Shown: positions 1 to 9,934 of the stretch, one piece after another
Numbering within the stretch: the first letter of the stretch is position 1
Layout of the letters: each line of letters begins with the position of its first letter
NCBI GenBank assembly: GCA_037953625.1
Contig: CM075654.1
Location: 20,391,501-20,455,500, forward strand
From: Crotalaria pallida
Taxonomy: Eukaryota > Streptophyta > Magnoliopsida > Fabales > Fabaceae
Length of the DNA: 64,000 nucleotides
Reading direction: 5' to 3'
Notes under the pieces: generated by a model
What the model saw: only the letters and a program-made list of their open reading frames with translations
What the model was told of the DNA's origin: nothing
The model's database searches: none
Translations under genes and position numbers: made by a program

Positions 1-1190
1 TAGTTGTTACGATGCAAGAAGGATAAATATAAAAACAATGCACATGCAACAATAACAACGGAAAATAAAAGAGATAAGGGATAGAGAGATTGCACCATAT
101 ATTTTATACTGGTTCAGCCTTTCTAGCGACAGACCTACGTTCAGTCCCCAAGCGACCCGCTTGAGCTTTTATCAATTATAATCAAGAACGCAATTACAAC
201 CATAGGATGCCACACCCTCTCACTAAGGTAGCCTATCTACTAGGTGCCCCACTGTTTGTTTAGCCACTACCCCAGATACACAACAAAGGTTCCTCAACCT
301 ATACAACGCGAACGCCACACGTTCGAACTAGGGAGTTACTCCTTAATAACTAAGGGTCACACACCCCTTTACAAAAATGGTTGAGATATGAACGGTTAGT
401 ACAAGAACTATAGTGCACTTTATGTAGTGCAGATACAACAAGGAAGCTTCTAGCAATACTGTGTTCTAAATAACACGGATACAACAATTAAGTTCTAATG
501 GCTATGGTAATCGTTTCACTATAGCATAGGTCACACACTCAGAGAATATGGAGAAGAAGAAGAACAGAACGTGAAAAACGTTTTCTCAAAAAATGTGATC
601 AGAAGAGTTTTTTTTGGAAGAGAGAAAACCTTTCTTAAATAAAAGATTTGGTTTAGAAGATTTGAATTTTGAATTTGAAAAATAAAATCAGAATCAAATC
701 AAAAACGATTTTAAAAATAAATCAAATTCAAAATCAAAATCAAATCAAAAACGATTTTGGAAATAAAATAAAATAAGTTTTTAAAATAAAAAACATATCA
801 AATAGATTTTAAAAATAAATCCAAGATTTGATTCTTAAAACAAATAAGGAAGTATTTCAAAATAATATTTAAATTCGTATTTTTTAAAATAAATCAGAAT
901 CAATTATGTAAAAACAAATATGGAAACATTTAAGATTGATTCTTACACGGATTTCAATAAAACTTAAAGGTAATCGATTACATGAAAGAGGTAATGGATT
1001 ATCTTCTTTCTATGAAAAATAGTGAAATTCATTTTTAAAAAAGTAATCGATTATTTAAAACAAGGTAATCGATTAACATCTTCTTGTGAGAAAGGTAATC
1101 AATTATCAAAAACAGTAATCGATTAATTTCAAATAAAATTCCCAGATCACAACTTAGAAACATAATAATCGATTATCCAGGAGAGGTAAT
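1..1190. repeat. Unclassified retroelement-type noncoding sequence
   Basis: No coding region longer than short random frames is visible. The first 550 bases have mixed composition; about 600-1190 is very A/T-rich with repeated AAATCAAA-type runs. The segment ends abruptly where an LTR beginning TGTAACACCCC starts at 1191. It looks like the noncoding part of a retrotransposon, but I cannot assign a family. It could belong to the same copia-type element as the gag relic at 7869-9040; this is unproven. Confidence 0.45.
971..1190. repeat. Array of paired TAATCGATTA palindromes
   Basis: Ten-base palindromes or one-mismatch variants lie at 971-980 and 992-1001, 1044-1053 and 1066-1075, 1096-1105 and 1116-1125, and 1166-1175. 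A final partial copy (TAAT, 1187-1190) is cut by the LTR that starts at 1191. Within pairs the centres are 20-22 bp apart. Confidence 0.8.
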
Positions 1191-1454
1191 TGTAACACCC
1201 CAATTTTCGTCTTCTGAATATTAAATAAATTAATTTCAATAGTAATGGTATAATTAATTTATGTTGATTCAAAAGCTTCATTTTTTACATTATGTACTTT
1301 AAGATATATAAGAATAGGTAATATATTTTTATATATTAAATTTGTACAAAAATATTAGTTTTGCAATTCAGTCCATAGGGTAGGACCTAATTGCAATATT
1401 GAAAAGGTTTTTGGAGGGAAGTTATTTAAAATATAATTTTTTGGAAATTTTCAT

Positions 1455-1494
1455 CGTGGTAATCGATTACCACGACTTGGTAATCGGTTACCAA
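1455..1494. promoter_or_regulatory. Paired palindromes upstream of the LTR promoter
   Basis: The first copy is a 20-bp perfect palindrome, CGTGGTAATCGATTACCACG (1455-1474). The second (1477-1494) has the same core with one central mismatch (TAATCGGTTA, 1481-1490). Centres are 21 bp apart. The near edge of the second 10-bp core is exactly 130 bp before the TATA box that starts at 1620. Confidence 0.8.
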
Positions 1495-1619
1495 AGTGCA
1501 GAACAGCTAGGGTTGAGTACGTATGGTGAGTCATTTCCCTTGGATCCCAGAATTGACATGAATCAAGCTCCAAGACATGTCCTTGGACTCGTGTCGCACT
1601 GCATGAACATCAAATTTAT

Positions 1620-1629
1620 CTATATAAGG
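1620..1629 (+). promoter_or_regulatory. TATA box of LTR promoter
   Basis: CTATATAAGG on the plus strand, about 430 bp into the LTR. The related LTRs carry CTATATAA or CTATTTAA at the equivalent place. No transcription start is known. Confidence 0.6.
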
Positions 1630-2704
1630 CTTATGGTTGAAGGATTTGTGTCTTTTTGCCTAAGTTTGGGGTTGAAACTCTGTTAACGGTTCTTAACTTT
1701 GAAACTTTGATTCTCCTTCGATTTTGAGAGTTAGATCATGATTTATACACCTTTGTAATGCTTGAATCACGAGCTTTACATAGCTACCAAATTTGTGAAC
1801 TGAAAGTGAGTGTAGAGCAAGTTGTGAGCTTGGGAAGTTGGGTGTTCGAATCTGTCAAACCAGATTTCAGAGTTGAGGAGCTGACTTTGAGCTTTGATTA
1901 TGGTAAGCTCAAGTTTCCTCTTGATCTGAAACCTGTTTGTTTTCAAAGTTTATGTTGCATAGAATGTAATTTAACCTTTTTCCCCAAATGTTATGCATGT
2001 TTGATGGATCAATTTCTCTGGTCTTGTGACCTTGCTGAGACTGCTCTGCATGCATGAAGCTGAAAAGAATTTTGTGAAAATTGGAGTTTGACAGTTTCTC
2101 TGAGTCAAGCCTCTGTTCAAACACAAACCTAAGGTATGGGGGAAGCTTACCATTTGCTAGAATGAGAATGAAATGCAGTGGGACATAGGATGAGCCACCA
2201 TGAGGCTTTAAGGGCTTAGTTCGAAATAGGACTTTGGCTTTGAGGCCAATCTGAGCCATAAGACTTGTTTGAATAAGTTTGAATTGATGTATGTTAACTT
2301 AATTGATGCTGAAACCTTGTTAAAAATGAGTATATGTGAAATTGATACTTGAAGTTGTTGAATTTCATGTTTTTATGCATAATGAAATGGATTTGGGTAA
2401 TTTCTTAGAATTGATGTGTTCTCTGTACTTGAGCAAGTTCTATTTGATGCATGCATGCTGTATAAACATCGAATCCATGAATTAATTGAGTATTTTGTGT
2501 TTTGATACTATGAGTTGTTGATTTACATGTTTTAATGCATAATTATGCGAATTTATGTAATCTCTGTGGATTAATGTGATTTAAGTACTTGAACATGCTC
2601 AAAATGTGTTTTGTCAACTCTGTGAATGTTTGGTTTAAGTTAATTTTGGTTAGAAATGAAAGTGATATGTTAAAACCCATTTTTCAGTGTTATGCTATCA
2701 TGAA

Positions 2705-2787
2705 TAATCGATTACCACGACCTGGTAATCGATTATCATGCTGAGTTCTGACATATCATATGAAAATAGACGTGATAATCGATTATC
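2705..2787. repeat. Second TAATCGATTA palindrome cluster
   Basis: TAATCGATTA at 2705-2714 and 2726-2735 (centres 21 bp apart), plus a lone 14-bp palindrome GATAATCGATTATC at 2774-2787. The cluster sits downstream of the TATA box, in the position where the ACTCGAGT-type LTRs carry their larger array. Confidence 0.75.
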
Positions 2788-2885
2788 AATGCTGAAAATG
2801 CTTAAAAATGCCATTTTAATTTCTGAACCATTATTGTTTAACTTAAATTAAATTCCTGGACATGATAAATGACTGAAATACTTCA

Positions 2886-3523
2886 ATACTTCAATGCTTC
2901 ATTCTTTTCCAATTTCTTCACTTTCTTAAACTTTTCAAAACATGCATCATACTCAATCATCATTTTGCACGGCCCATAATTATTCTCTCCTATATCTTTA
3001 CCCTTCATTATTATTCACAAATTTTCGACCTTCACACTTTCATTCTTTTATCACATCTTACGTTTTCTTTACTCGGTCTCTGTTCCCTTTTGATTCATCT
3101 TTTACATGTCTTACACTTTTTATTCTTGGCCGCGCACACCCCGTGTACGTCTTACGCCTTTATTCTCGGTCATGGAGTATCCATCACTGCACGCACCCCC
3201 GCATGCGTGATGCGCGTCTTACGCGATCAATGCACACGCCCAGCGCACGTCTTCTATGACCCGGAGCACGTCCAACCGACTTCTTCTATGGAGTTGATGA
3301 GTGTCCATCACTACGCGCACCCTCGCGTATGTGATGCGTGTCTGACAGCTGCACATCTCGGTGACTTACGCGATCAATGCACACGCCCAGCGTGCATCTT
3401 CTATGACCAGGAGCACATCCTAACCGATTTCATTGCTCGGAACCCTGTATGAGTCATAACTGCGCGCAACCCCGTGTACGTGTTGCGTGTCTTACAGCTG
3501 CGCCTCTCGGTGTCTTAAGCGAT
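2886..3523. mobile_element. Family H LTR fragment, left part
   Basis: A pyrimidine-rich stretch followed by a minisatellite; the same order occurs at 30190-30690 plus 36704-37829. It continues at 7301 once the solo LTR at 3529-7295 is removed, because the TSD CAATG is present at both 3524-3528 and 7296-7300. The left boundary is approximate. Confidence 0.65.
3165..3523. repeat. Minisatellite with irregular 125-150 bp units
   Basis: Units begin CATCACTG or CATAACTG at about 3180, 3305 and 3455. Each contains GCGATCAATGCACACGCCCA and CTTCTATGACC. Related units lie at 30630-30690 and 36704-37020. No open frame is shared between the copies. Confidence 0.7.
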
Positions 3524-5555
3524 CAATGTGTAACGTCCCTCGTTTAATCAAAAGAATTTTTATTTTCTTATAGACTATGTTGGAAAAATCGGAGTATGAA
3601 AATTTTTACTTGAATGTGGTACTCAAATTTAAACCATGCATTTGAAAGGGAATTAGGTGGAAGGAATAATTAATTTTCTGAACATCTTAAAAATCATTTG
3701 GAGATAACCCTTATAGCACGAAATAGCTTAGTTATAAGGTTATCCTAAGAAATTAACTTTGACAATACTTCCTTCATCACCGAACTCAAATGATAAAATC
3801 AGAGTCAGCGGAATATATTAAAATGGTTTATTTATGTTTCCTTAGAGTTCGTAACTCATAAGGAAGGTCATTGATTCATAAAATTAAGTGCAATAACTTT
3901 ATGAATACCACCAATATAATCAAATGATGAAATATAAGGTTTTCTCTGATACATCTCTCAAATCATAAAGTTACGATTTCTATCAAAAGTTGGAGACGTT
4001 CAGAGCTAGTCAATGGTCCTTCGTCCAAACATCCCTTTGGTCGGATCTTCAAGAGTTGTAAAATGAGTCTCTATCCCATGATCACTGATCTTTTGAAGAT
4101 TTAAGTACCTGGCCAACACCTAATAAGGGCAGGGAGGTAAGCTATACTCATTCGCATAATCAAATGAGAATAAAGCACTAACATGCACAAGTAAGCAATC
4201 CATCATGATTCCAATGCACAAACACGTGTACCAAATAGTCCAGTTATATGCACAACTTATGAGCAAGCCAATTTAATGGATAATCAACCCATTAATGATA
4301 TGTTCAGATGCTTTCTTACTATTTTTCAAGTCATGAGATTCTCCAATCAATGCTCTCATGCATGACCATCCAAACAACCCGTATACGTGCTTCGAACGTA
4401 TAGTGAATCTGCTCGGACCATAATACATAACGACATTACCAAAGTGTACGTCGCGTCACCAAGACGTAACAACATCTCCTATGCTGCCCACATTATCAAA
4501 ATGTGTCATCGAGCAAGCCACACGACTTTGCCTGGAACGTGGTCCATAATACCAATATCGATGTGCACATCTCGTCACCAAGACGAATATCCAACGTTGG
4601 CAGCAACCAATGCTGTCCACATTATTAAAATGTGGTTACCATAATCCTTTCGTCACCAAGACAAATATCCAACGTTCTCAGCAACCAATGCTGGCCACAT
4701 TACCAAAATGTGACAACAATAATCCTTTCGTCACCAAGACGAATATCCAACGTTCTCAGCAACCAATGCTGGACACATTACCAAAATGTGACTACAGGCA
4801 AGTCGTAACCAAATTGGTACTCCCAGAGTACCCTCCTCATGTTTCTCGAATATGAACAAATGATATGCTACACATCACCATGCATCAATACATACCAACA
4901 TTCCATTTAAGGTTATTCCTTAATCCGCATATGTGCAACATGCAATAGATTACCAATGTAATGACAAGTTTGGTTCATAAACAAAACGTCCCATTCGGAT
5001 TGTACGTGCACGTTTTCAAAACGCATTCTCATCGATCTCAACAACATTCTTTGAATGTTGTCCATATTCTCAAAATGTGTTACCAAGCTTGTCATACAAC
5101 CTTTGGTACTCTTAGAGTACATTTTCACGTTCCCCGAACAAATGACATTAATAATCAAGCTTGGTATCATACGTCCCAATCCGAATGTACGTCCACGTTC
5201 CCAGAACGAAATCAACAACATTCCTCGAATATTGCCCACATTCCTAGAATGTGTCATCAAACTCATCGTGTACATTTGGTACTTCCCGAATACCCCCTTC
5301 ATGTTCTGCGAACATGACAAGTGGTATCCTATCGTTTTATCATTATGTATGAATGCACACAAATTCTCCATTTAAGACTATCCATTAATCTTATAGTGTG
5401 CAATATGCGTTATGTTCACTCATGTAATAACAATGTAATTTAACACAATATATCCTTCTTGGAACATGACCCATTTCTTGGTAATTCATCCTTAACTTAC
5501 TTGAAATTTGACTTAGTTGAAAATGGTATTTTGGGTAACATTTTGATTAACAAGA

Positions 5556-5938
5556 CTCGAGTATAATTAAAAAGACTCGAGTATAATTAAAAAGACTCGA
5601 GTATAATTCCCTTGGACTTGAGTGAATCATACTTTTCATTAAAGTACTCGAGTAATTCATGAATACTCGAGTGTTCTTCACTTTTCAGAAATTCATCTTT
5701 CAGATTTTACCAAAATACTCGAGTGTTCTTTATGGTTACTCGAGTGTTCCCCAGGTTTTATCAAAATACTCGAGTGTTCTTCATGAGTACTCGAGTGTTC
5801 TTTGTTTCCAGAAATTCATTTTCAATTCATTAAAATACTCGAGTGTTCTTCATGAATACTCGAGTGTTCTTTGTTTCCATAAAATTCAATTTTCCCAAAA
5901 TGGTCGAAACACTCGAGTATCATCCTAAATACTCGAGT
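5556..5938. repeat. Array of paired ACTCGAGT palindromes
   Basis: Exact ACTCGAGT copies start at 5556, 5576, 5596, 5647, 5666, 5717, 5738, 5768, 5789, 5837, 5858, 5911 and 5931, with a degenerate copy at 5617. Start-to-start distances inside pairs are 19, 20 or 21; gaps between pairs are 30-53. It is transcribed if the TATA box at 6844-6851 is used. Confidence 0.9.
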
Positions 5939-6843
5939 ATTTGCAGACAGATAACACTGAAAATTGCGTTTTAACATACCATTTCCAATTATAGCCAATT
6001 CCAATTAAAACCAAGGGTCAACAGAGCTTGCATTACGCATATTAAACATGTTCCAATACAAAAATTACATTGTATTATAGTGAATCATAACTAAGCATCA
6101 ATTGTGCATAAAACCATATTTTGAGCAACTTCACATACCAAATTCCATTCTTATCATTTTTGGCATGAAAATAACTTGCAAACATTACACATGCAGCATA
6201 ATAAACTTGCTCAAACATATATAATGTCTTAGATTGGCCTCCATGCCATTTCTCTAATTCAAGCTATGCCCTTAAGCCTCATGGTGGCTCACCCTAATTT
6301 CAAATACATTTTACTCTCATTCTAGCAAATGGTAAGCTTCCCCCATACCTCTAGGTCGTGAATTAACACAAGAATTGCAGAGAAATTGGCTGGAGTGCTC
6401 TATCCCACAAAACCTTTTGCATGCAGCCACATTTGACAGGGTACCAAAACCAGAGGATTTGACATGCAAAAACGTTTTAGAAATTAGGGAAAATGATTAG
6501 GATTGACTCTCTGCAACTTAAACTAGAAGTATGAACGAATTTGAGGTTTGGAGAGCTCATGAACTTACCAAAATCCGAGCTCCAACTAAGCTCCAGACCT
6601 CAGGTTTTCGTACTTGACAGCTAAGGACACCACACTCTCGAGCTTCGATTCTCCTTCCTCAAGCAGCCACTACTCTCAAATCTTATGTCTTTGTAAAGCT
6701 CGTGATGTGAGCTTTACAATGGTGTATTACTCTCAATTCAACTCTCAAACACGATCGAATAATCAGAGCCCGAAATCAGGAACCCTAACTTTGAAATTTC
6801 AGAGCAAATCCACCAAAATCCTCCACCCTCATCAACCAATCGC

Positions 6844-6851
6844 TTAAATAG
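6844..6851 (-). promoter_or_regulatory. TATA-like box of solo LTR
   Basis: CTATTTAA on the minus strand, a variant of the CTATATAA found in the Tekay LTRs. It lies 130 bp from the near edge of the palindrome pair at 6981-7010. Confidence 0.5.
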
Positions 6852-6980
6852 ACACCACCATCGCTCATGCAACTCGCCACGATGCCCATTAACGTGTCCT
6901 GGGGTGTTTTTGTGTCAACCAGAAAGAATCGTTGTGTGTTGACTCATCAAACACACTAACGAGTTCTCCACTGACTCGAT

Positions 6981-7010
6981 TACTCGAGTGTTTCCAGGAA
7001 TACTCGAGTG
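6981..7010. promoter_or_regulatory. Promoter-proximal ACTCGAGT pair
   Basis: TACTCGAGTG at 6981-6990 and 7001-7010, spaced 20 bp. It is equivalent in position to 1455-1494, 41118-41146 and 49381-49409. Confidence 0.8.
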
Positions 7011-7300
7011 TTTTTGGTCAATTTTCAAAAATATTTATTTTAATACCCTTCCCTCCAAAATCTTCCTAATATTGCTTCTAGGTCCTAATTCAGGGACTAA
7101 TATGCAAAAACATTATTTTTACATATTATACTTTATTAAAGTACTTTTTCAATCTCATACTGGCATCAATACCAACACATAATTAATCCAAATTAATTAT
7201 GAATATATATTTATAATTAAGGAAAATAGTTATGAAATAACCTTTCATAATTAAATTTTTCATTACATCAGGGGATGAAAATTTGGGGTGTTACACAATG

Positions 7301-7868
7301 CATACACCCAGTGCGCGTCTTCTATGACCCGTCTCACACATCCATTTCTCCTTTACATAATCTTTTATCTTTAGTCATTTTCTCTCGGATTCTTTCGGCT
7401 CATTGTCCCCATTTACTCTCTTACTTGTCTTCTTATTACAATTACTGTTCTTTAGTTGTTATCCCTCAGTTATCAACTTTTACGCATATCTATGCAGCAT
7501 CAAGATTCAAACATACATATATTTCACTTTTTATTTAATTGATCTTTATTATTAATCTTTGTTCTCCCTAAATATTCTCTATCCACTATCCTACGGTTTA
7601 GTACCCTAATCTAACACCCATTCTTAGCACCCACTATGTGCACACTAGAAACCCAAACCTAAGCTAAGGTAACACTCACTCCTTACTTTGAAATAGTGGG
7701 AGATAAGGATAGATTGAGAGTTTGAGCTTGATCCCGCGTTTGAGCCCTTTAAACCGTGGTCCCTTTAGTTTCCGATGACGCCATGATGGAGCTTCAGAAA
7801 CGCCAAAGCAAACTTAAGTTTAAGAGGAAATGGAGGGAATAATCTTGGTTCTGGGGAGTGATTGAGGT
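7301..7868. mobile_element. Family H LTR fragment, right part
   Basis: Continuation of 2886-3523 after the solo LTR. The block from about 7605 (TCTAACACCCA) through GGTAACACTCACTCCTTAC matches 37580-37665 almost word for word. The junction with the copia gag relic, near 7868, is approximate. No gene is seen. Confidence 0.6.
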
Positions 7869-9040
7869 TTAGTGAATGTTAATAAAGAAAGTAGAGCTTG
7901 TAAGTGAGGTGACCCCTTTTCGGTGTTTGCACTCATGTGCGGCATGACCCTTTTTACCACAATAATAGCATAAAATAAGAGGCTTCTTATAGGTGCTAGC
8001 AGGGACAAAAATGGTACTTAATTTCTTTTGATGTCTACCAGGTTGATAACCTATACCTGCCCTATTGAAAAAGCATTTTTGTCTCCCTAGCATCAAATTT
8101 AAGGTATTTCTTCCTTTTGTAAATTTCGCAAGTCTTTCTTTTAAATCTTCATTTTCTTTTACTAAATCCTTGCAAAAATTACAAGAAGATGAACTAGCCT
8201 TAATTTTGATTTCATTACTAGAGGTGTTTGAAGAATTTTTCAAAGTAGAATTCAGCTCTTTATTTTTATTTTTCAAAACTTCGTTTTCTTTAGAAATTTC
8301 TTGATTCTTTTGTAAAAGTAAAGCTGGATTTTTTTCTAAAGCAACCAATAAGGATAACCTCATTTATTCCTCATGTAATTATTCAAATGCCTCTTGTAAT
8401 TCACTATAAGAATGTTCAATATCAAGTTCATGAATTACCTCTTTTCCATGTGCTATGAGACATAGGTTGGTCGCTTCATTCTGCTCATCCGAGTCATCAT
8501 CAGAACTCTCCTCATTGTCCAACCATGCTAGATAGGCTTGTCTCCATTTCCTTGAGCTTGACGCATTTCTTTCAGAATTCTCCTTCTTTTTCTGATATTG
8601 AATGCAGTCCGCCCGAATATGCCCTGATTTGCCGCATTCGTGACAAGTGATAGAAGAACCACCACTTTTGTGTGCATCTTTCTTTAAGGAATTATTGAAG
8701 TTGTTTTTCTTTTTCAAAAATTTTCCTAATCTTTTCACCATGAGTCCCCATGTACTCATCACTGATAGATTCTTTGTCAGAGTCTCCTTCTGATGTTGGT
8801 GCTTCAGCCTTGAACGCAAGACCTTTCACCTTTTTGTTCTCTTCTTTGTGCTGTGCTAACCTTTTTATTTCACTTTCATGTTCCTGAAGCTTTCCAAAGA
8901 GAGTCGCCAATGTCATTGTTGAGAGATTTCTTGACTCCATATTTGCAGTCACTTTGGGTTGCCATTCTCTTCCTAAGCACCTCATCACTTTGTTGATTAG
9001 CTCTTCATTAGTGAATTTCTTCCCCAATGTTATGAGTTGT
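7869..9040 (-). pseudogene. gag: Ty1/copia Sirevirus-like gag relic
   Basis: Three broken frames on the minus strand read like one Gag protein. The upstream part (9027-8692) has the UBN2-type Gag region with LINKVMRCL and the motif ESRNLSTMTLATLFGKLQEH, which I recognise from Sirevirus Gag. Next come a CCHC zinc knuckle CHECGKSGHIRADC (8819-8379) and, after two in-frame stops near 8380 and 8363, a lysine/glutamate-rich stretch and a second knuckle, CYYCGKKGHAAHEC. A frameshift lies near 8745. Gag normally packages the element RNA in a cytoplasmic particle. No protease, integrase or reverse transcriptase follows, and the 5' end stops where another LTR begins at 9057. This is a dead remnant; identity rests on motif recognition. 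Confidence 0.8.
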
Positions 9041-9056
9041 TAACGATCATTGTGAA

Positions 9057-9604
9057 TGTCACACCCTCTTAGTTTTACAAAAGAATCTTTAAAACGTTTA
9101 ATAAAGATGAAAGTTCTCCTTATGGACTTTATATAAAAGGTGGTGAATAAAAGTCTTTTCCAAAAGATATAATTCAATATATTAAAATGATTGCCCATCG
9201 AGTAAAAAGATTATGAGTCGAGATTGTATATGGTAATTCACAAAAAAAAATATTTCAATAATAAAGTAGGGTTATCTCGAGCTCACATATATAGCTCAAT
9301 ATGATTACTTAAAAATAACTTTTTCATCAGAGTATGCGGAAGTAAAAATATGAACCTTGAGCTGATAACCATCAAGCTAGTAGTTATATATATATGAGTA
9401 TATATATATATATATATATATATCAGTGAATATAAAAGTAGCCAAGGTACATCAAGGTCTAAGTCGAGATAGCAAAGGTTTAAAAGGTACAAGTCCATAG
9501 AAAATAAAACTAACATAAGAAAAGACAACCTCTCCGAGATCTCTCAAAATATATACAACATAAGTACAAAACAAAATATGAAATCTCAGAGTGGTAGTGA
9601 TTTG
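9057..9604. mobile_element. Fragment of an LTR related to the Tekay/H group
   Basis: It begins TGTCACACCCTCTTAG directly after the gag relic and contains CAGAGTATGCGGAAG near 9330, similar to CAGAGTAAGCGGAA at 38175 in the Tekay LTR. It lacks a matching far end, so it is truncated near 9604. No coding sequence. Confidence 0.5.
9385..9423. repeat. (TA)n microsatellite
   Basis: Two TA runs separated by a short GAG interruption. Confidence 0.9.
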
Positions 9605-9934
9605 GGTCTAATATATGATGTTTTGAGCATGATTTAGACTCCCTTTTACAATGGATTTGGCTTGTTTCTCTGGTAAATGTAGGACTTTTTGTATAGTTTT
9701 TAGAAAGTTAGGTAATTTAGAATCCTTTGAACATTTTGATCCGTTTTGGATTTGTTTCAGGTACTTTCGGAGCTTAAATGAAGAAAATAAATATGGAGCA
9801 TGAAAGAGAATGAAAAGACCTTGAAAATGGCACAAGAACAAAGCGAAATAGAGCCGGAATGAGTCCCACACGCCCAGGCGTGGAGCTCCCCACGCCCAGG
9901 CGTGTCTGCAGCGAGAAAATACACCAATCAGGTG
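9605..9934. mobile_element. Short LTR-like fragment, family unknown
   Basis: Noncoding sequence between two LTR starts. Its only distinctive feature is the pair of GC-rich palindromes at 9869-9904. It resembles the LTR end of another gypsy family (possibly Athila-like), but I cannot prove this. Confidence 0.35.
9869..9904. repeat. Pair of CACGCCCAGGCGTG near-palindromes
   Basis: Identical 14-mers at 9869-9882 and 9891-9904 with arms CACGCC/GGCGTG around a CA centre. Centres are 22 bp apart, the same two-turn spacing as the other palindrome pairs in this window. Confidence 0.85.

Larger units (their letters stand above)
1191..2885 (+). mobile_element. Truncated Tekay-like LTR, TAATCGATTA type
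   Basis: It begins TGTAACACCCCAATTTTCG, the same kind of terminus as the other Ty3/gypsy LTRs here. Stretches such as the block around 2150-2230 (start AGAATGAGAATG, then GAGCCACCATGAGGC) are recognisable in reverse orientation at 6260-6330 and, more diverged, at 40400-40490. This makes it a relative of the solo LTR at 3529-7295 and of the Tekay LTRs. The 3' part is missing: homology is lost near 2885, where family H sequence begins. The right boundary is approximate. No coding frame of significance was seen. Confidence 0.75.
3529..7295 (-). mobile_element. Solo LTR of a Tekay-like family, ACTCGAGT type
   Basis: It runs from TGTAACGTCCC to GGGGTGTTACA, 3767 bp, flanked by the 5-bp TSD CAATG (3524-3528 and 7296-7300). 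The reverse orientation follows from its TATA box and from alignment by eye with the Tekay LTRs at 37830 and 46076. No internal region, PBS or PPT is present, so it is a solo LTR, presumably left by LTR-LTR recombination. The part equivalent to the LTR-encoded ORF of the Tekay LTRs (about 3960-4130) has no open frame here. Confidence 0.9.

Noticed and set aside
1758..2057. Host gene candidate of 99 codons
   Set aside because: It lies within the 1191 LTR, has no recognisable domain, and overlaps a stretch conserved as noncoding sequence in other LTRs.
5556..5938. CRISPR-like array of short repeats
   Set aside because: The repeats are 8-10 bp self-complementary words with 10-12 bp or irregular spacers, in a eukaryotic LTR without cas genes.
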